Source: Lachnospiraceae bacterium
GTDB taxonomy: Bacteria > Bacillota > Clostridia > Lachnospirales > Lachnospiraceae
NCBI GenBank assembly: GCA_024399135.1
Contig: JAKSHY010000001.1
Location: 248,001-312,000, forward strand
Reading direction: 5' to 3'
Length of the DNA stretch: 64,000 bases
The position numbers and the translations under genes are program-made. Positions within the stretch are counted from its first letter, which is position 1, and each line of letters opens with the position of its first letter. The notes beneath the pieces were generated by a model, which saw only the letters and a list, made by a program, of their open reading frames with translations, was not told the DNA's origin and made no database searches. Below, in pieces: positions 46,555 to 54,774 of this stretch.

Positions 46555-47202
46555 TTATTCTATTATCATTTCTAAACTCTTAAATGTTTTGTCTGTGAAT
46601 CTTTTCATTAGATGATTAGAAATGTATTTTAAATCTCCTAAAACCTCCGAAGAAACAGCGAACGTATATAGCTTTTCAATACTGGAATTTACTATGTAAT
46701 TGACCGTGTACTCTGTCGAATCATTATAATCAATGTTAATATCAGGCAATCCAGGATATTCACCATTAATAGCTATCGCTTTTATTTCAAAGATATATCT
46801 TACTAATTTATTATCAAATTTTGGACTAATCAGTGCCTTTATGGATTGATACAAAAGCTTAAGAAATTCTGTTTCATCATTATTTTCCCTTGTGTAATAA
46901 TCCATTACCTCAAGAAAATACATTCCATACAGTGCGCCATCAAAATCTTCTCTTAGCTGTTCAAAATAGTTTGACACTTCTATTTCATTCACAGAATAAG
47001 AATTTCTCCCCTCATATAGGAGGAATTTTCCGAACACAAAGGGATTAGTTGATGCCATAAAGCGATTATTAATTTTTCTCGCACCTTTTGCAAAACAGGA
47101 AATTTTACCTCTTTCTTTTGTTAAAATTATGACTCTTCTGTCATATTCCCCGACAGGTTCACATTTTAGCACCATGCCGGTAACACTTACCAAATCCTGC
47201 AT
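46555..47202 (-). CDS. recO: DNA repair protein RecO
   Basis: 215 aa, a little shorter than the usual 240-255. An N-terminal OB fold (VTGMVLKCEPVGEYDRRVIILTKERGK taken as the first two strands, and GARKINNRF) is followed by a helical domain. The zinc-binding cysteines found in many RecO proteins are not present. RecO loads RecA on SSB-coated DNA together with RecR. It starts immediately after the era stop, the conserved era-recO order, which supports the call. Confidence 0.9.
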   Translation of the reverse strand: MQDLVSVTGMVLKCEPVGEYDRRVIILTKERGKISCFAKGARKINNRFMASTNPFVFGKFLLYEGRNSYSVNEIEVSNYFEQLREDFDGALYGMYFLEVMDYYTRENNDETEFLKLLYQSIKALISPKFDNKLVRYIFEIKAIAINGEYPGLPDINIDYNDSTEYTVNYIVNSSIEKLYTFAVSSEVLGDLKYISNHLMKRFTDKTFKSLEMIIE

Positions 47203-48111
47203 TTATTTCAAATCTTCTTTCGGATTGTAACCAAAGTTCTTAATAAGAATATCCGAATCTCTCCAGTTACTCTTAACCTTAACCCACAGCTTTAAATTGG
47301 CCTGCTGCTCTAATAATTCCTCGATTTCATATCTTGCAGCAGAGCCTATCTTCTTAAGCATACTGCCCTGTTTTCCAATTATAATTCCCTTATGGGAATC
47401 CTTCTCACAGATGATGGTTGCATTAATATCGACAATTCTTGAACCAAAATCCATCTGTTCAATAGTCACCGCTATTCCATGAGGTATTTCTTCATTAAGA
47501 CATTTTAATGCTTTTTCTCTGATAAGTTCAGCAACAATCTGCCTCATAGGCTGATCTGTAATAGTATCTTCATCATAAAATGGATCACCATATGGAAGAT
47601 ACTTTACAATACATTTTAACAATTCATCAATATTGTCCTTCTTAAGTGCAGATACCGGAACTATTTCCTCAAACTCCATTTCCTTAGAATATGTTTCTAT
47701 GAAGCCGAATAGTTCATCCTTTTTAACAGTATCAATTTTATTGATTACCAAAATCACAGGAACTTTAACTCTTTTTAACTGCTCTATAATATGATGTTCT
47801 CCTGCGCCAATGAAATTCGTAGGTTCTACAAGCCACAAAATCACATCAACATCCTTTAGTGACTTTTCAGCAACAGATACCATGTAATCACCAAGGCGAT
47901 TTTTAGATTTATGGATACCTGGAGTATCTACGAAAACTATCTGCTCTTTATCTGTTGTATACACCGTTTGGATTCTGTTTCTGGTAGTCTGTGGTTTATT
48001 AGACGTAATAGCAATCTTCTGACCAATTATTTCATTCATAAGTGTTGATTTTCCAACATTTGGTCTTCCAATTAATGCCGCGAATCCAGCTTTAAAATCA
48101 TTTTCTAACAT
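47203..48111 (-). CDS. era: GTPase Era
   Basis: 302 aa. GTPase domain with GRPNVGKSTLMNEI (G1), TTRNRI (G2), FVDTPGIHKSKNRLG (G3) and VINKIDTVKKDEL (G4), then a C-terminal KH domain with GIIIGKQGSMLKKIG. Era binds 16S rRNA and aids 30S assembly. The start overlaps the M16C protease gene by seven bases, so it depends on translation of that gene; recO follows directly. Confidence 0.97.
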   Translation of the reverse strand: MLENDFKAGFAALIGRPNVGKSTLMNEIIGQKIAITSNKPQTTRNRIQTVYTTDKEQIVFVDTPGIHKSKNRLGDYMVSVAEKSLKDVDVILWLVEPTNFIGAGEHHIIEQLKRVKVPVILVINKIDTVKKDELFGFIETYSKEMEFEEIVPVSALKKDNIDELLKCIVKYLPYGDPFYDEDTITDQPMRQIVAELIREKALKCLNEEIPHGIAVTIEQMDFGSRIVDINATIICEKDSHKGIIIGKQGSMLKKIGSAARYEIEELLEQQANLKLWVKVKSNWRDSDILIKNFGYNPKEDLK

Positions 48112-51005
48112 AACTGCTCTGTTCCCATAAATAATTCTTTTGATTCATTAATCTTCTCATAGTTTCCAACAACACAGATATTATTATCCTCTGTAATGGC
48201 ATCTATATATTTGTACAATGATCTCAAAATTTCCTCAGTAACATTTAGTATCTCATCACGTTCTTTTTGAACATCTTCATCACTAACCTTACCTAAATAA
48301 CAAGCAAGTGAATGCGATCCTTTCGAAGCTGGAGTAAGCGGAGTATCAACCTCCGAAAGTGTTCCTATTATGTACTTTAGAACATCTTTTTCATCAAGCT
48401 CTATGTTTTTAATGTATAAAGAAGCGTAATTATACACATCAAATGTATTCGTAAGATTAGGATCTCTGTAAGAGACGAAATAACCAAGTCCGGTCCTTCC
48501 GAAGCCATTCATGCATCCATAAGCTCCACCTAAAACTCTTACATTATTCCACAAATAATCATATCCAAGCATTGTTTTAAGAACGCGAAGCGCTCCCGTA
48601 TACTCAAGACCAGCCTTAGTATAATCTCCACAGGTACAAACATATTGCACCTGGCCAGAAGTATAAAATCCTTCATTCTTTTTTTCTAATACAGGAATAT
48701 ATTTTTCCTTAGCATAACTATCTTTGTACAGATTATTCTTAAAGGACTTAATCTCTTTTTCTAATGGCTCATATCCCTTCGTATCAGAAGTATAGTCCAC
48801 CATAAGATTTTCTTCTCTGAATATTACCTTAAACAGTAACTCAATCTTAGATATTAAATCAGAGTAAACATCATCATAGTTATCAATAATGCTCTCTAAC
48901 AACCTGTACGAATCAAGACCATATAGAACTTCATTATTCTTAGCATGTTCCATAAAATACGATGCCCCACGACTAAGTGCTACAGTATGTCCTGAGCTCA
49001 TTAACGTAGCCTGGCTTCTGGCCTTTGCTTCGTTTAGTATTTCAAGAAGTCTCTTCTTGTCATCAAGAATTGTATTATGAATTACTTCGTTAATTAACTC
49101 GAAGACTCTAGGAAGATTCTCATAAAGCATCTTTACTCTAATAGTCATGAACGATTCATAGGTCTTATCCTTAAAATTATTATAGGTTGAGACATCAAAG
49201 CCGAATCCGCCTGCACATATATTAGTTTCGTCGAATAAGTCACCATACTTATAATTTTTTGTATCCATCATTCCAAGAACAAGCTTCATTACCGAAATGT
49301 ATGGATAAAGATTTTTGGGCACATCTGACAAAGTAAATAATAGCTGAAGATATCCTATTTCATTGGTAAATATATTATGATGAAGAATCAGTGTATCATC
49401 AGCATATTTTTCTTCATTGACAAGCTTATTGGAAGTTGTCTTAAGATCAGTTTTCTTAAGCATAGGAATCTTCTCCAAATCCTCCTTAGAACTTGGGGTT
49501 GACTGGTATTCTTTAAGCTCACTTGTCTTGCTTACTATCTTCAAAACTTCTTCCTTAGATAAGGAATCCTTATATGCTTTAAGTTTAGCTTTTAGCTTTT
49601 CATCCTTCTCTTCAGTAAGACCTGCCTTAGGCTCAAATGAAATAATAGTTTTATGATTATTATTTAAAATATATTTTTCAATTAATTTTTCAAAATATCC
49701 TTCATCTATAGACTCCTTTAAGAATCTGTAGGTCTCATTAGCCTCAATATGCATGAACGGTTCATTCTTGTCATATAACCAGCTATCGAGTGCCTGAAGT
49801 CCAAGCATAAGTCCTTTTGGATATGAACCATAATCTGCTTCTCTATATCTAAATTCGAAGTGATTTATTGCAGCTAAAATGGACTTTTTAGAAAGACCAT
49901 TTTTAATAAGATCTTTTAATGTAGTCTCTATAATCTCAACGAATTTCTTCTCATCCTCTTTCTTTGCGTTCTTCGCAATTATGGCGAAAAATGGCTGATA
50001 TATTCCACCTTCGACTGAACTGTATACATCTTCACCTATTCCAGCTTCTATTAACGCAGTCTTGATTTTAGCACCAGGCGCTGAACACAAAACATAATCT
50101 AAAATGTCAATTGCACAATAAAGATTCTTATCCAGGGAAGTACCACATGAGACATTGTATGAAAGATATGTTCCATCATCCTCTTCAGTATCAAGAACCG
50201 GATACTCAAGTCCAAGATACTCGACATTTTCAAAATGAGGCTGCTCTTTAATTACTGAATCAACCTCTAAATAGTCAAATTTAGAAAGATATTCCTCATC
50301 AATAAATCTTAGATATTTTTCAGCGTCAAGATCTCCGTACAAATATATATAACTATTGGATGGATGATAATATTTTGAATGAAAGGCAAGGAACTCCTCA
50401 TAGGTTAACGAAGGAATCACTTCTGGATCACCACCTGATTCTAGTCCATATGTTGTATCTTTGTACAAAGACATCATAATCTTGCTTTCAACAACATCAT
50501 CAGGTGAAGAATATACACCCTTCATTTCGTTATATACTACACCGTTAATTATAAGTTCATCATCTTCTGATTCAAGCTCATAATGCCAGCCTTCCTGTCT
50601 GAAGATTTTTTCATTTTGATAAATATTAGGATAAAATACTGCATCTAGATATACATGAACAAGGTTATGAAAATCCTGATCGTTGCATGACGCTACAGGA
50701 TATACTGTTTTGTCCGGATATGTCATGGCATTTAAGAAAGTATTCAAAGAACCCTTGGCAAGCTCAATAAAAGGATCCTTGGCAGGGAATTTTTTTGATC
50801 CACAAAGAACTGAATGTTCTAAGATGTGTGCAACACCAGTTGAATCTTTAGGTGGAGTTCTGAATCCAATATAAAAGACTTTATTCTCGTCATCATTTAA
50901 AAGCAATGTTACTATGGCTTTAGTTTTAGTATGTTCAAGAATATAGCCTTCCGAATTTAAATCACTAATATATCTTTTTTCTAAAATCTTATAATTTTCA
51001 AACAT
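48105..51005 (-). CDS. M16C family metalloprotease (presequence-protease-like)
   Basis: 966 aa, the size of PreP/Cym1-type peptidases. The inverted zinc motif is intact in AHILEHSVLCGS (HxxEH) near residue 60, with the downstream NEMKG Glu region typical of M16. Two M16 halves are joined by a charged coiled linker. No signal peptide, so it should degrade peptides in the cytoplasm. Its ATG overlaps the stop of the preceding 147-aa gene by one base (TAATG), and its end overlaps era by seven bases. Confidence 0.92.
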   Translation of the reverse strand: MFENYKILEKRYISDLNSEGYILEHTKTKAIVTLLLNDDENKVFYIGFRTPPKDSTGVAHILEHSVLCGSKKFPAKDPFIELAKGSLNTFLNAMTYPDKTVYPVASCNDQDFHNLVHVYLDAVFYPNIYQNEKIFRQEGWHYELESEDDELIINGVVYNEMKGVYSSPDDVVESKIMMSLYKDTTYGLESGGDPEVIPSLTYEEFLAFHSKYYHPSNSYIYLYGDLDAEKYLRFIDEEYLSKFDYLEVDSVIKEQPHFENVEYLGLEYPVLDTEEDDGTYLSYNVSCGTSLDKNLYCAIDILDYVLCSAPGAKIKTALIEAGIGEDVYSSVEGGIYQPFFAIIAKNAKKEDEKKFVEIIETTLKDLIKNGLSKKSILAAINHFEFRYREADYGSYPKGLMLGLQALDSWLYDKNEPFMHIEANETYRFLKESIDEGYFEKLIEKYILNNNHKTIISFEPKAGLTEEKDEKLKAKLKAYKDSLSKEEVLKIVSKTSELKEYQSTPSSKEDLEKIPMLKKTDLKTTSNKLVNEEKYADDTLILHHNIFTNEIGYLQLLFTLSDVPKNLYPYISVMKLVLGMMDTKNYKYGDLFDETNICAGGFGFDVSTYNNFKDKTYESFMTIRVKMLYENLPRVFELINEVIHNTILDDKKRLLEILNEAKARSQATLMSSGHTVALSRGASYFMEHAKNNEVLYGLDSYRLLESIIDNYDDVYSDLISKIELLFKVIFREENLMVDYTSDTKGYEPLEKEIKSFKNNLYKDSYAKEKYIPVLEKKNEGFYTSGQVQYVCTCGDYTKAGLEYTGALRVLKTMLGYDYLWNNVRVLGGAYGCMNGFGRTGLGYFVSYRDPNLTNTFDVYNYASLYIKNIELDEKDVLKYIIGTLSEVDTPLTPASKGSHSLACYLGKVSDEDVQKERDEILNVTEEILRSLYKYIDAITEDNNICVVGNYEKINESKELFMGTEQLC

Positions 51006-51448
51006 TACACTGTAAAGGACATTAATGCGAATTTTGAAACTATAATTTCAGTAATCACCATGCCCATTCCTTTCTTCTTTGCTAAATTAATATTCACAAG
51101 ATCCTTTAGAGAATACACCTTCTCTACATACAAAGATTCAGTCCCTCTAAATAATCTTTTCTTTTCAACAAGTATCTGAGTTTTAACCTTGACCTTAAGC
51201 TGTGAATAAACCTCATATATGAAGCCTTCATCTGTCATATAATAAAACTCACTCTCCAAAGTATTTTCAGGGTCAGCCTCTTTCAAAATGTATTGTTTAA
51301 TAATAGCCTTCATCTTAAAGCTGACATCTTCGTTTTTAGTAAGTTCCAAATACGTTGATTTCGCTCCAATATAAAGGCTACCTGTATCCTGCATTACATG
51401 TTTGTAAGGCTCATATTTAGTTGAAACATGCTTTAATTCATCAAGCAT
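51005..51448 (-). CDS. Conserved-looking 147-aa protein, function unknown
   Basis: 147 aa, no signal peptide, no membrane segment. Mixed alpha/beta character with a strongly basic centre (KVKVKTQILVEKKRLFRG) and a hydrophobic C-terminal end. I do not recognise a family. It overlaps the sigma-like gene by eight bases at its start (ATG within the last codons) and the protease gene by one base at its end, so all three are translationally coupled. The coupling suggests it works with one of these neighbours. Confidence 0.7.
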   Translation of the reverse strand: MLDELKHVSTKYEPYKHVMQDTGSLYIGAKSTYLELTKNEDVSFKMKAIIKQYILKEADPENTLESEFYYMTDEGFIYEVYSQLKVKVKTQILVEKKRLFRGTESLYVEKVYSLKDLVNINLAKKKGMGMVITEIIVSKFALMSFTV

Positions 51449-52196
51449 TCAAATCTCCGTTATATTCAATGTCTTCTATGTTATTTCCAGAAAACTTAAT
51501 TGCATCAAGTACAGCTTTTCTTGAAAGTTTAGTATTCTCGACAAGTTCGTCAACTGTCACCTTTCTTCCAAGCTCGTTAAAAAGCTTATTAGCTTCATCT
51601 GCAACCTTATTAACCTTATCAAGAATTTTCTGATCTGAAATATTCTCACTGTTAGTCTCAGATATAATTCTTTCCATGGAATCCATTATCATTTTAATAA
51701 GCATGCCATCAGCCTCATTCGGAGACTCCAAAGCGCCTAACATTGAAACACCTTCGGCAAGTGCAAGATTTCCCTCACCAATTAAATCCTCAAGAGAAAC
51801 CCCCTGTGAAACATAAAGCTTGGATATTTCAAGTACTTTAGAAAGATAAAAAGATATAACCTTTTCAAAAGCCGATGAATCATTATTCATAGCCGCCATA
51901 ACATAGGCATCTTTTTCAGACTCAGAAACAACATCTATGTTCTCAAGTTCAGCCTTATACTCATCCAAAATGCTAATCTCAGATGATGAAAGAATTTCAT
52001 CAGTCTCTAACGGTTCATTAATACCAATATTGTTAGCAATAAGGTAATCAAAAACCATCTTAAGCTGTTCTTCACTAAGCTTTAATTCCTCAAAGGATTC
52101 CTTAATATCTTCTTCACTAATGAATCCACCCTGAGTTCTTGCGGTATATTTAATATCCTCTAATATTTTGGCGAACTTGCCTTCGTTATTTTCCAT
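51441..52196 (-). CDS. Sigma-70-like protein lacking promoter-recognition regions
   Basis: 251 aa. Residues about 1-62 resemble sigma region 1.1. Residues about 105-151 match region 2.1/2.2, the part that binds core RNA polymerase (SKVLEISKLYVSQGVSLEDL then IGEGNLALAEGV). Residues about 190-235 match region 3 (ELGRKVTVDELVENTKLS). The aromatic -10-melting stretch of region 2.3/2.4 is replaced by an Asn/Glu/Met-rich segment, and region 4 is absent. It could bind core polymerase without recognising promoters. A Ser/Glu-rich insert sits at about 68-96. It starts seven bases after the rhomboid-like gene and overlaps the 147-aa gene. Confidence 0.75.
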   Translation of the reverse strand: MENNEGKFAKILEDIKYTARTQGGFISEEDIKESFEELKLSEEQLKMVFDYLIANNIGINEPLETDEILSSSEISILDEYKAELENIDVVSESEKDAYVMAAMNNDSSAFEKVISFYLSKVLEISKLYVSQGVSLEDLIGEGNLALAEGVSMLGALESPNEADGMLIKMIMDSMERIISETNSENISDQKILDKVNKVADEANKLFNELGRKVTVDELVENTKLSRKAVLDAIKFSGNNIEDIEYNGDLNA

Positions 52197-52203
52197 CTAT
52201 CCT

Positions 52204-53112
52204 CTATTGAATATGTGTATGTGTAAATAAATGATTTTCACAATACTCGTAATTTCCATTACATTTTGAGCAGAATCTGAATGATAATTCAGGACTCGTT
52301 TTCTCAGTCTGTCCACATATAGCACATTTGTGCCTTGTTATATTCTCGCTCTTTCCTCTAGCGAAATCTTCTGGCTTAGGTCCAGAATACGATCTGCTCT
52401 GGAATCTTGGGCCCTGTGGTCTTTTAAAGAAACCTCTGCTAAAATTCTTCCTCTGTACAATGAAGAATATGATGAAGTTAAGCAAAGATGCGAACATAAC
52501 AAAAACTGGAGCAAACAGTCCTTGCGCTACACACTCAAATACATTGTATCCAAGAAGCACAACATAAATTATTCCAAGAGCTTTCATCTTCATTGGGATA
52601 ATAAAGAAAACAAGAATATAATTATCAGGAAATGTTGCTGCCAGTGCTAAGAATATCGACAACGTAATGTAATATGTAGTGTAATACATACCTATTGTCT
52701 TCATCATAACAAGACCTTCAAAAGAACCTGTAGCAAATGCCTTATAATAATAAAATCCATATAGTAAAAATGCACTAACTACAGTAAAGAGCATTCCTGA
52801 AAAAATATACACATTATATCTGTATGTTCCCCATGCAGTTTCAACTGACTTACTAATCATATAAAAAAAATATAGTAAAATCAGTTCTAAAAACACATTG
52901 CCACTTCCAGATGGAATAAATACCCAGGTAAATAACCTCCATATCTGGAACCTGTCAATTATGCTCTCAGGGTCAAGCATTAAATAATATAACAACGACT
53001 GATCACCTATCATAATTGGTCTTATAAGATAACCAACTGCATAGCATGCAACTATAATAAGTGACAAATTCTTTATGGCATATTTTCCGAATTTCTTCTC
53101 AAACCAGCTCAT
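52204..53112 (-). CDS. Rhomboid-like membrane protein with zinc-ribbon tail, probably not a protease
   Basis: 302 aa. About six membrane segments from residue 14 to 220, with the WR motif (IWRLFTWVF, 58-66) of the rhomboid L1 loop. The GxSG motif reads TLSI (150-153): the Ser remains but both glycines are gone, and no His is found in the last helix, so the Ser-His dyad is incomplete. After a basic Arg/Pro linker (221-260) a cytoplasmic zinc ribbon holds CAIC (263-266) and CSKC (281-284) plus Cys291 and His294. It shares its first base with the preceding gene's stop (TAATG). It may bind membrane clients as Derlin-type proteins do; that is inference. Confidence 0.72.
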   Translation of the reverse strand: MSWFEKKFGKYAIKNLSLIIVACYAVGYLIRPIMIGDQSLLYYLMLDPESIIDRFQIWRLFTWVFIPSGSGNVFLELILLYFFYMISKSVETAWGTYRYNVYIFSGMLFTVVSAFLLYGFYYYKAFATGSFEGLVMMKTIGMYYTTYYITLSIFLALAATFPDNYILVFFIIPMKMKALGIIYVVLLGYNVFECVAQGLFAPVFVMFASLLNFIIFFIVQRKNFSRGFFKRPQGPRFQSRSYSGPKPEDFARGKSENITRHKCAICGQTEKTSPELSFRFCSKCNGNYEYCENHLFTHTHIQ

Positions 53113-54542
53113 TATCTAAGTACCTGTGACCAATCTGTAATACCAATCTGCTTCATGGCCCAATCCATATACTCAGTTTCCTTTTCAGTTCCTAATGCAT
53201 TCCACATTTCTCTGGTATATGGTGTCATTGTTGGGAAGAATCCATTAACATCAACTTCAAGATACATAAACTGTGTTACATATGGGTTTCTTTCGAATGC
53301 AGCCCATGCAGCAGCTAAACCAGCAGCCTGAGCATCATTACCAGCGTTAGTTCCCATACCGATCTCACCAATAATTACATCTCTTACCTGTCCAAATCTA
53401 TTGAGATAATCAGGCTTCTGAAGAACATTAGTTAAAACTGAAAGATTCTGGAATGTAATAACCTGATCCTTGTCAACCTGTGATTTAAAGAGTTTTCCAT
53501 TAGCCACTCCACTTAAATCCCAGAATTTAGGATAATACAATGGATTAGGATATGGGTGAATTGACATATTCCAGTCAATATTACCATTTTCATTAATCAT
53601 TCTGTTAAACTTAGCTAAGAATTCATCTCCATCGAGATATTCTGTGTTACTTACATTTTTATTCCAAACCTGATCAAGTGAGATATAAACATTAGCAGCT
53701 GGGTTATTAACTTTTAATGCTGTATAGCATACACGGAATGCCTGAACATATTTACGAACATAAGTATCCCAGTCTACCCATGCCATGTAGTTCCAACATC
53801 TTTCATTAACTTCGTTACCAATAACGAAATCCTGTGCATGAGAAAAACCTGCTGAATACTCATTCATATCATTGATTAATCCCATAATACCAGCATCGTC
53901 ATCAGCGTTAAGCATATATGCAACTACTGGATTGTTCTTAACTGGATGCGCATCATCTGTCTGATGTGGATCTGCAGTTGCAACATAGCTTTCAGTATTA
54001 GTAAATACAATATGCTGAGTTCCTACTGGCATACCATCAGGAATACCATTAAGACTGATATTAGCTACATTATCCTGCTGGAATAATTTCGCTGGACGAG
54101 CCTGTCTTACTGCAGTTTTATTAGTTGAAACTGCTTCAGGATTAGTTATGTACTGAGGATTACATACCAATGCCCAATCAGTTCCGCGCTTAGCTGCGAA
54201 TACGAATTTGTTATATAAGCGTCCATATCCACCTGTATAATTTAATGGGAATGAAACTCCAACAGTAGGTGCTGCTGTAACAGATGCAATAGGCATGGCA
54301 CCATCTGGAATACTATATTCATATGTCTTTAATTCAAAAACATATAGCTGTCCATCATCCGATGCTGGAGTTCTGCCAAATGCTGCTGACAAAATAACAT
54401 CTGAACCCATAACAGCAGCCTGAGCTTGCGAGCCCTGAGTTGTCGACTTATCTACAATTGTATCTGCATTGGCGCTAACAGGTGCAAAAGCTGTTAGTGT
54501 TAAAGCAACACTTAGTGCAATACTTAACAATACTTTCTTCAT
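53112..54542 (-). CDS. Secreted DUF5722 family protein, glycosidase-like
   Basis: 476 aa. Clear signal peptide (about 1-26, cleavage near SANA). N-terminal beta part to about 150, then a TIM-barrel-like domain as in DUF5722: HAQDFVIGNEVNE (Glu244) and VIIGEIGMG (Glu393) are at the two positions where clan-A glycosidases carry acid/base and nucleophile, and MSIHPYPNPLYY is a family block. A carbohydrate substrate is likely but unknown. GAGG precedes the ATG. It is the first gene of the run ending in era-recO, and its stop overlaps the next start by one base. Confidence 0.75.
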   Translation of the reverse strand: MKKVLLSIALSVALTLTAFAPVSANADTIVDKSTTQGSQAQAAVMGSDVILSAAFGRTPASDDGQLYVFELKTYEYSIPDGAMPIASVTAAPTVGVSFPLNYTGGYGRLYNKFVFAAKRGTDWALVCNPQYITNPEAVSTNKTAVRQARPAKLFQQDNVANISLNGIPDGMPVGTQHIVFTNTESYVATADPHQTDDAHPVKNNPVVAYMLNADDDAGIMGLINDMNEYSAGFSHAQDFVIGNEVNERCWNYMAWVDWDTYVRKYVQAFRVCYTALKVNNPAANVYISLDQVWNKNVSNTEYLDGDEFLAKFNRMINENGNIDWNMSIHPYPNPLYYPKFWDLSGVANGKLFKSQVDKDQVITFQNLSVLTNVLQKPDYLNRFGQVRDVIIGEIGMGTNAGNDAQAAGLAAAWAAFERNPYVTQFMYLEVDVNGFFPTMTPYTREMWNALGTEKETEYMDWAMKQIGITDWSQVLR

Positions 54543-54774
54543 ATTCTTTTCCTCACATTAATCCAAATTTACATAGTTATATGAATATATAATATCACAA
54601 TTCATATTAATGTCATATAAAAAATCTATTAAATTTATATTTATTTTGTATATATCTTTATGCAAATCGCTATATATTGTGTATATATAAGATGCATTAT
54701 TTGATTTTTATAAGCATATATAGTAGAATTTTAAAGTTGCGAAATAAGATTAATATAATAATAAGGAAATGACG
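54543..54774. promoter_or_regulatory. Divergent AT-rich intergenic region with two promoters
   Basis: About 230 very AT-rich bases. For the minus-strand gene an extended -10 TGATATTAT lies about 45 bases before its ATG with ATGACA as a weak -35. For the plus-strand gene, TTGATT (54701-54706), 17 bases and TAGAAT (54724-54729) form a good promoter giving a leader of about 39 bases. I see no ORF or structured RNA in it. Confidence 0.6.

Noticed and set aside
54543-54774. Possible riboswitch or small RNA in the divergent gap.
   Set aside because: Sequence is uniformly AT-rich with no stable stem; promoters alone explain it.
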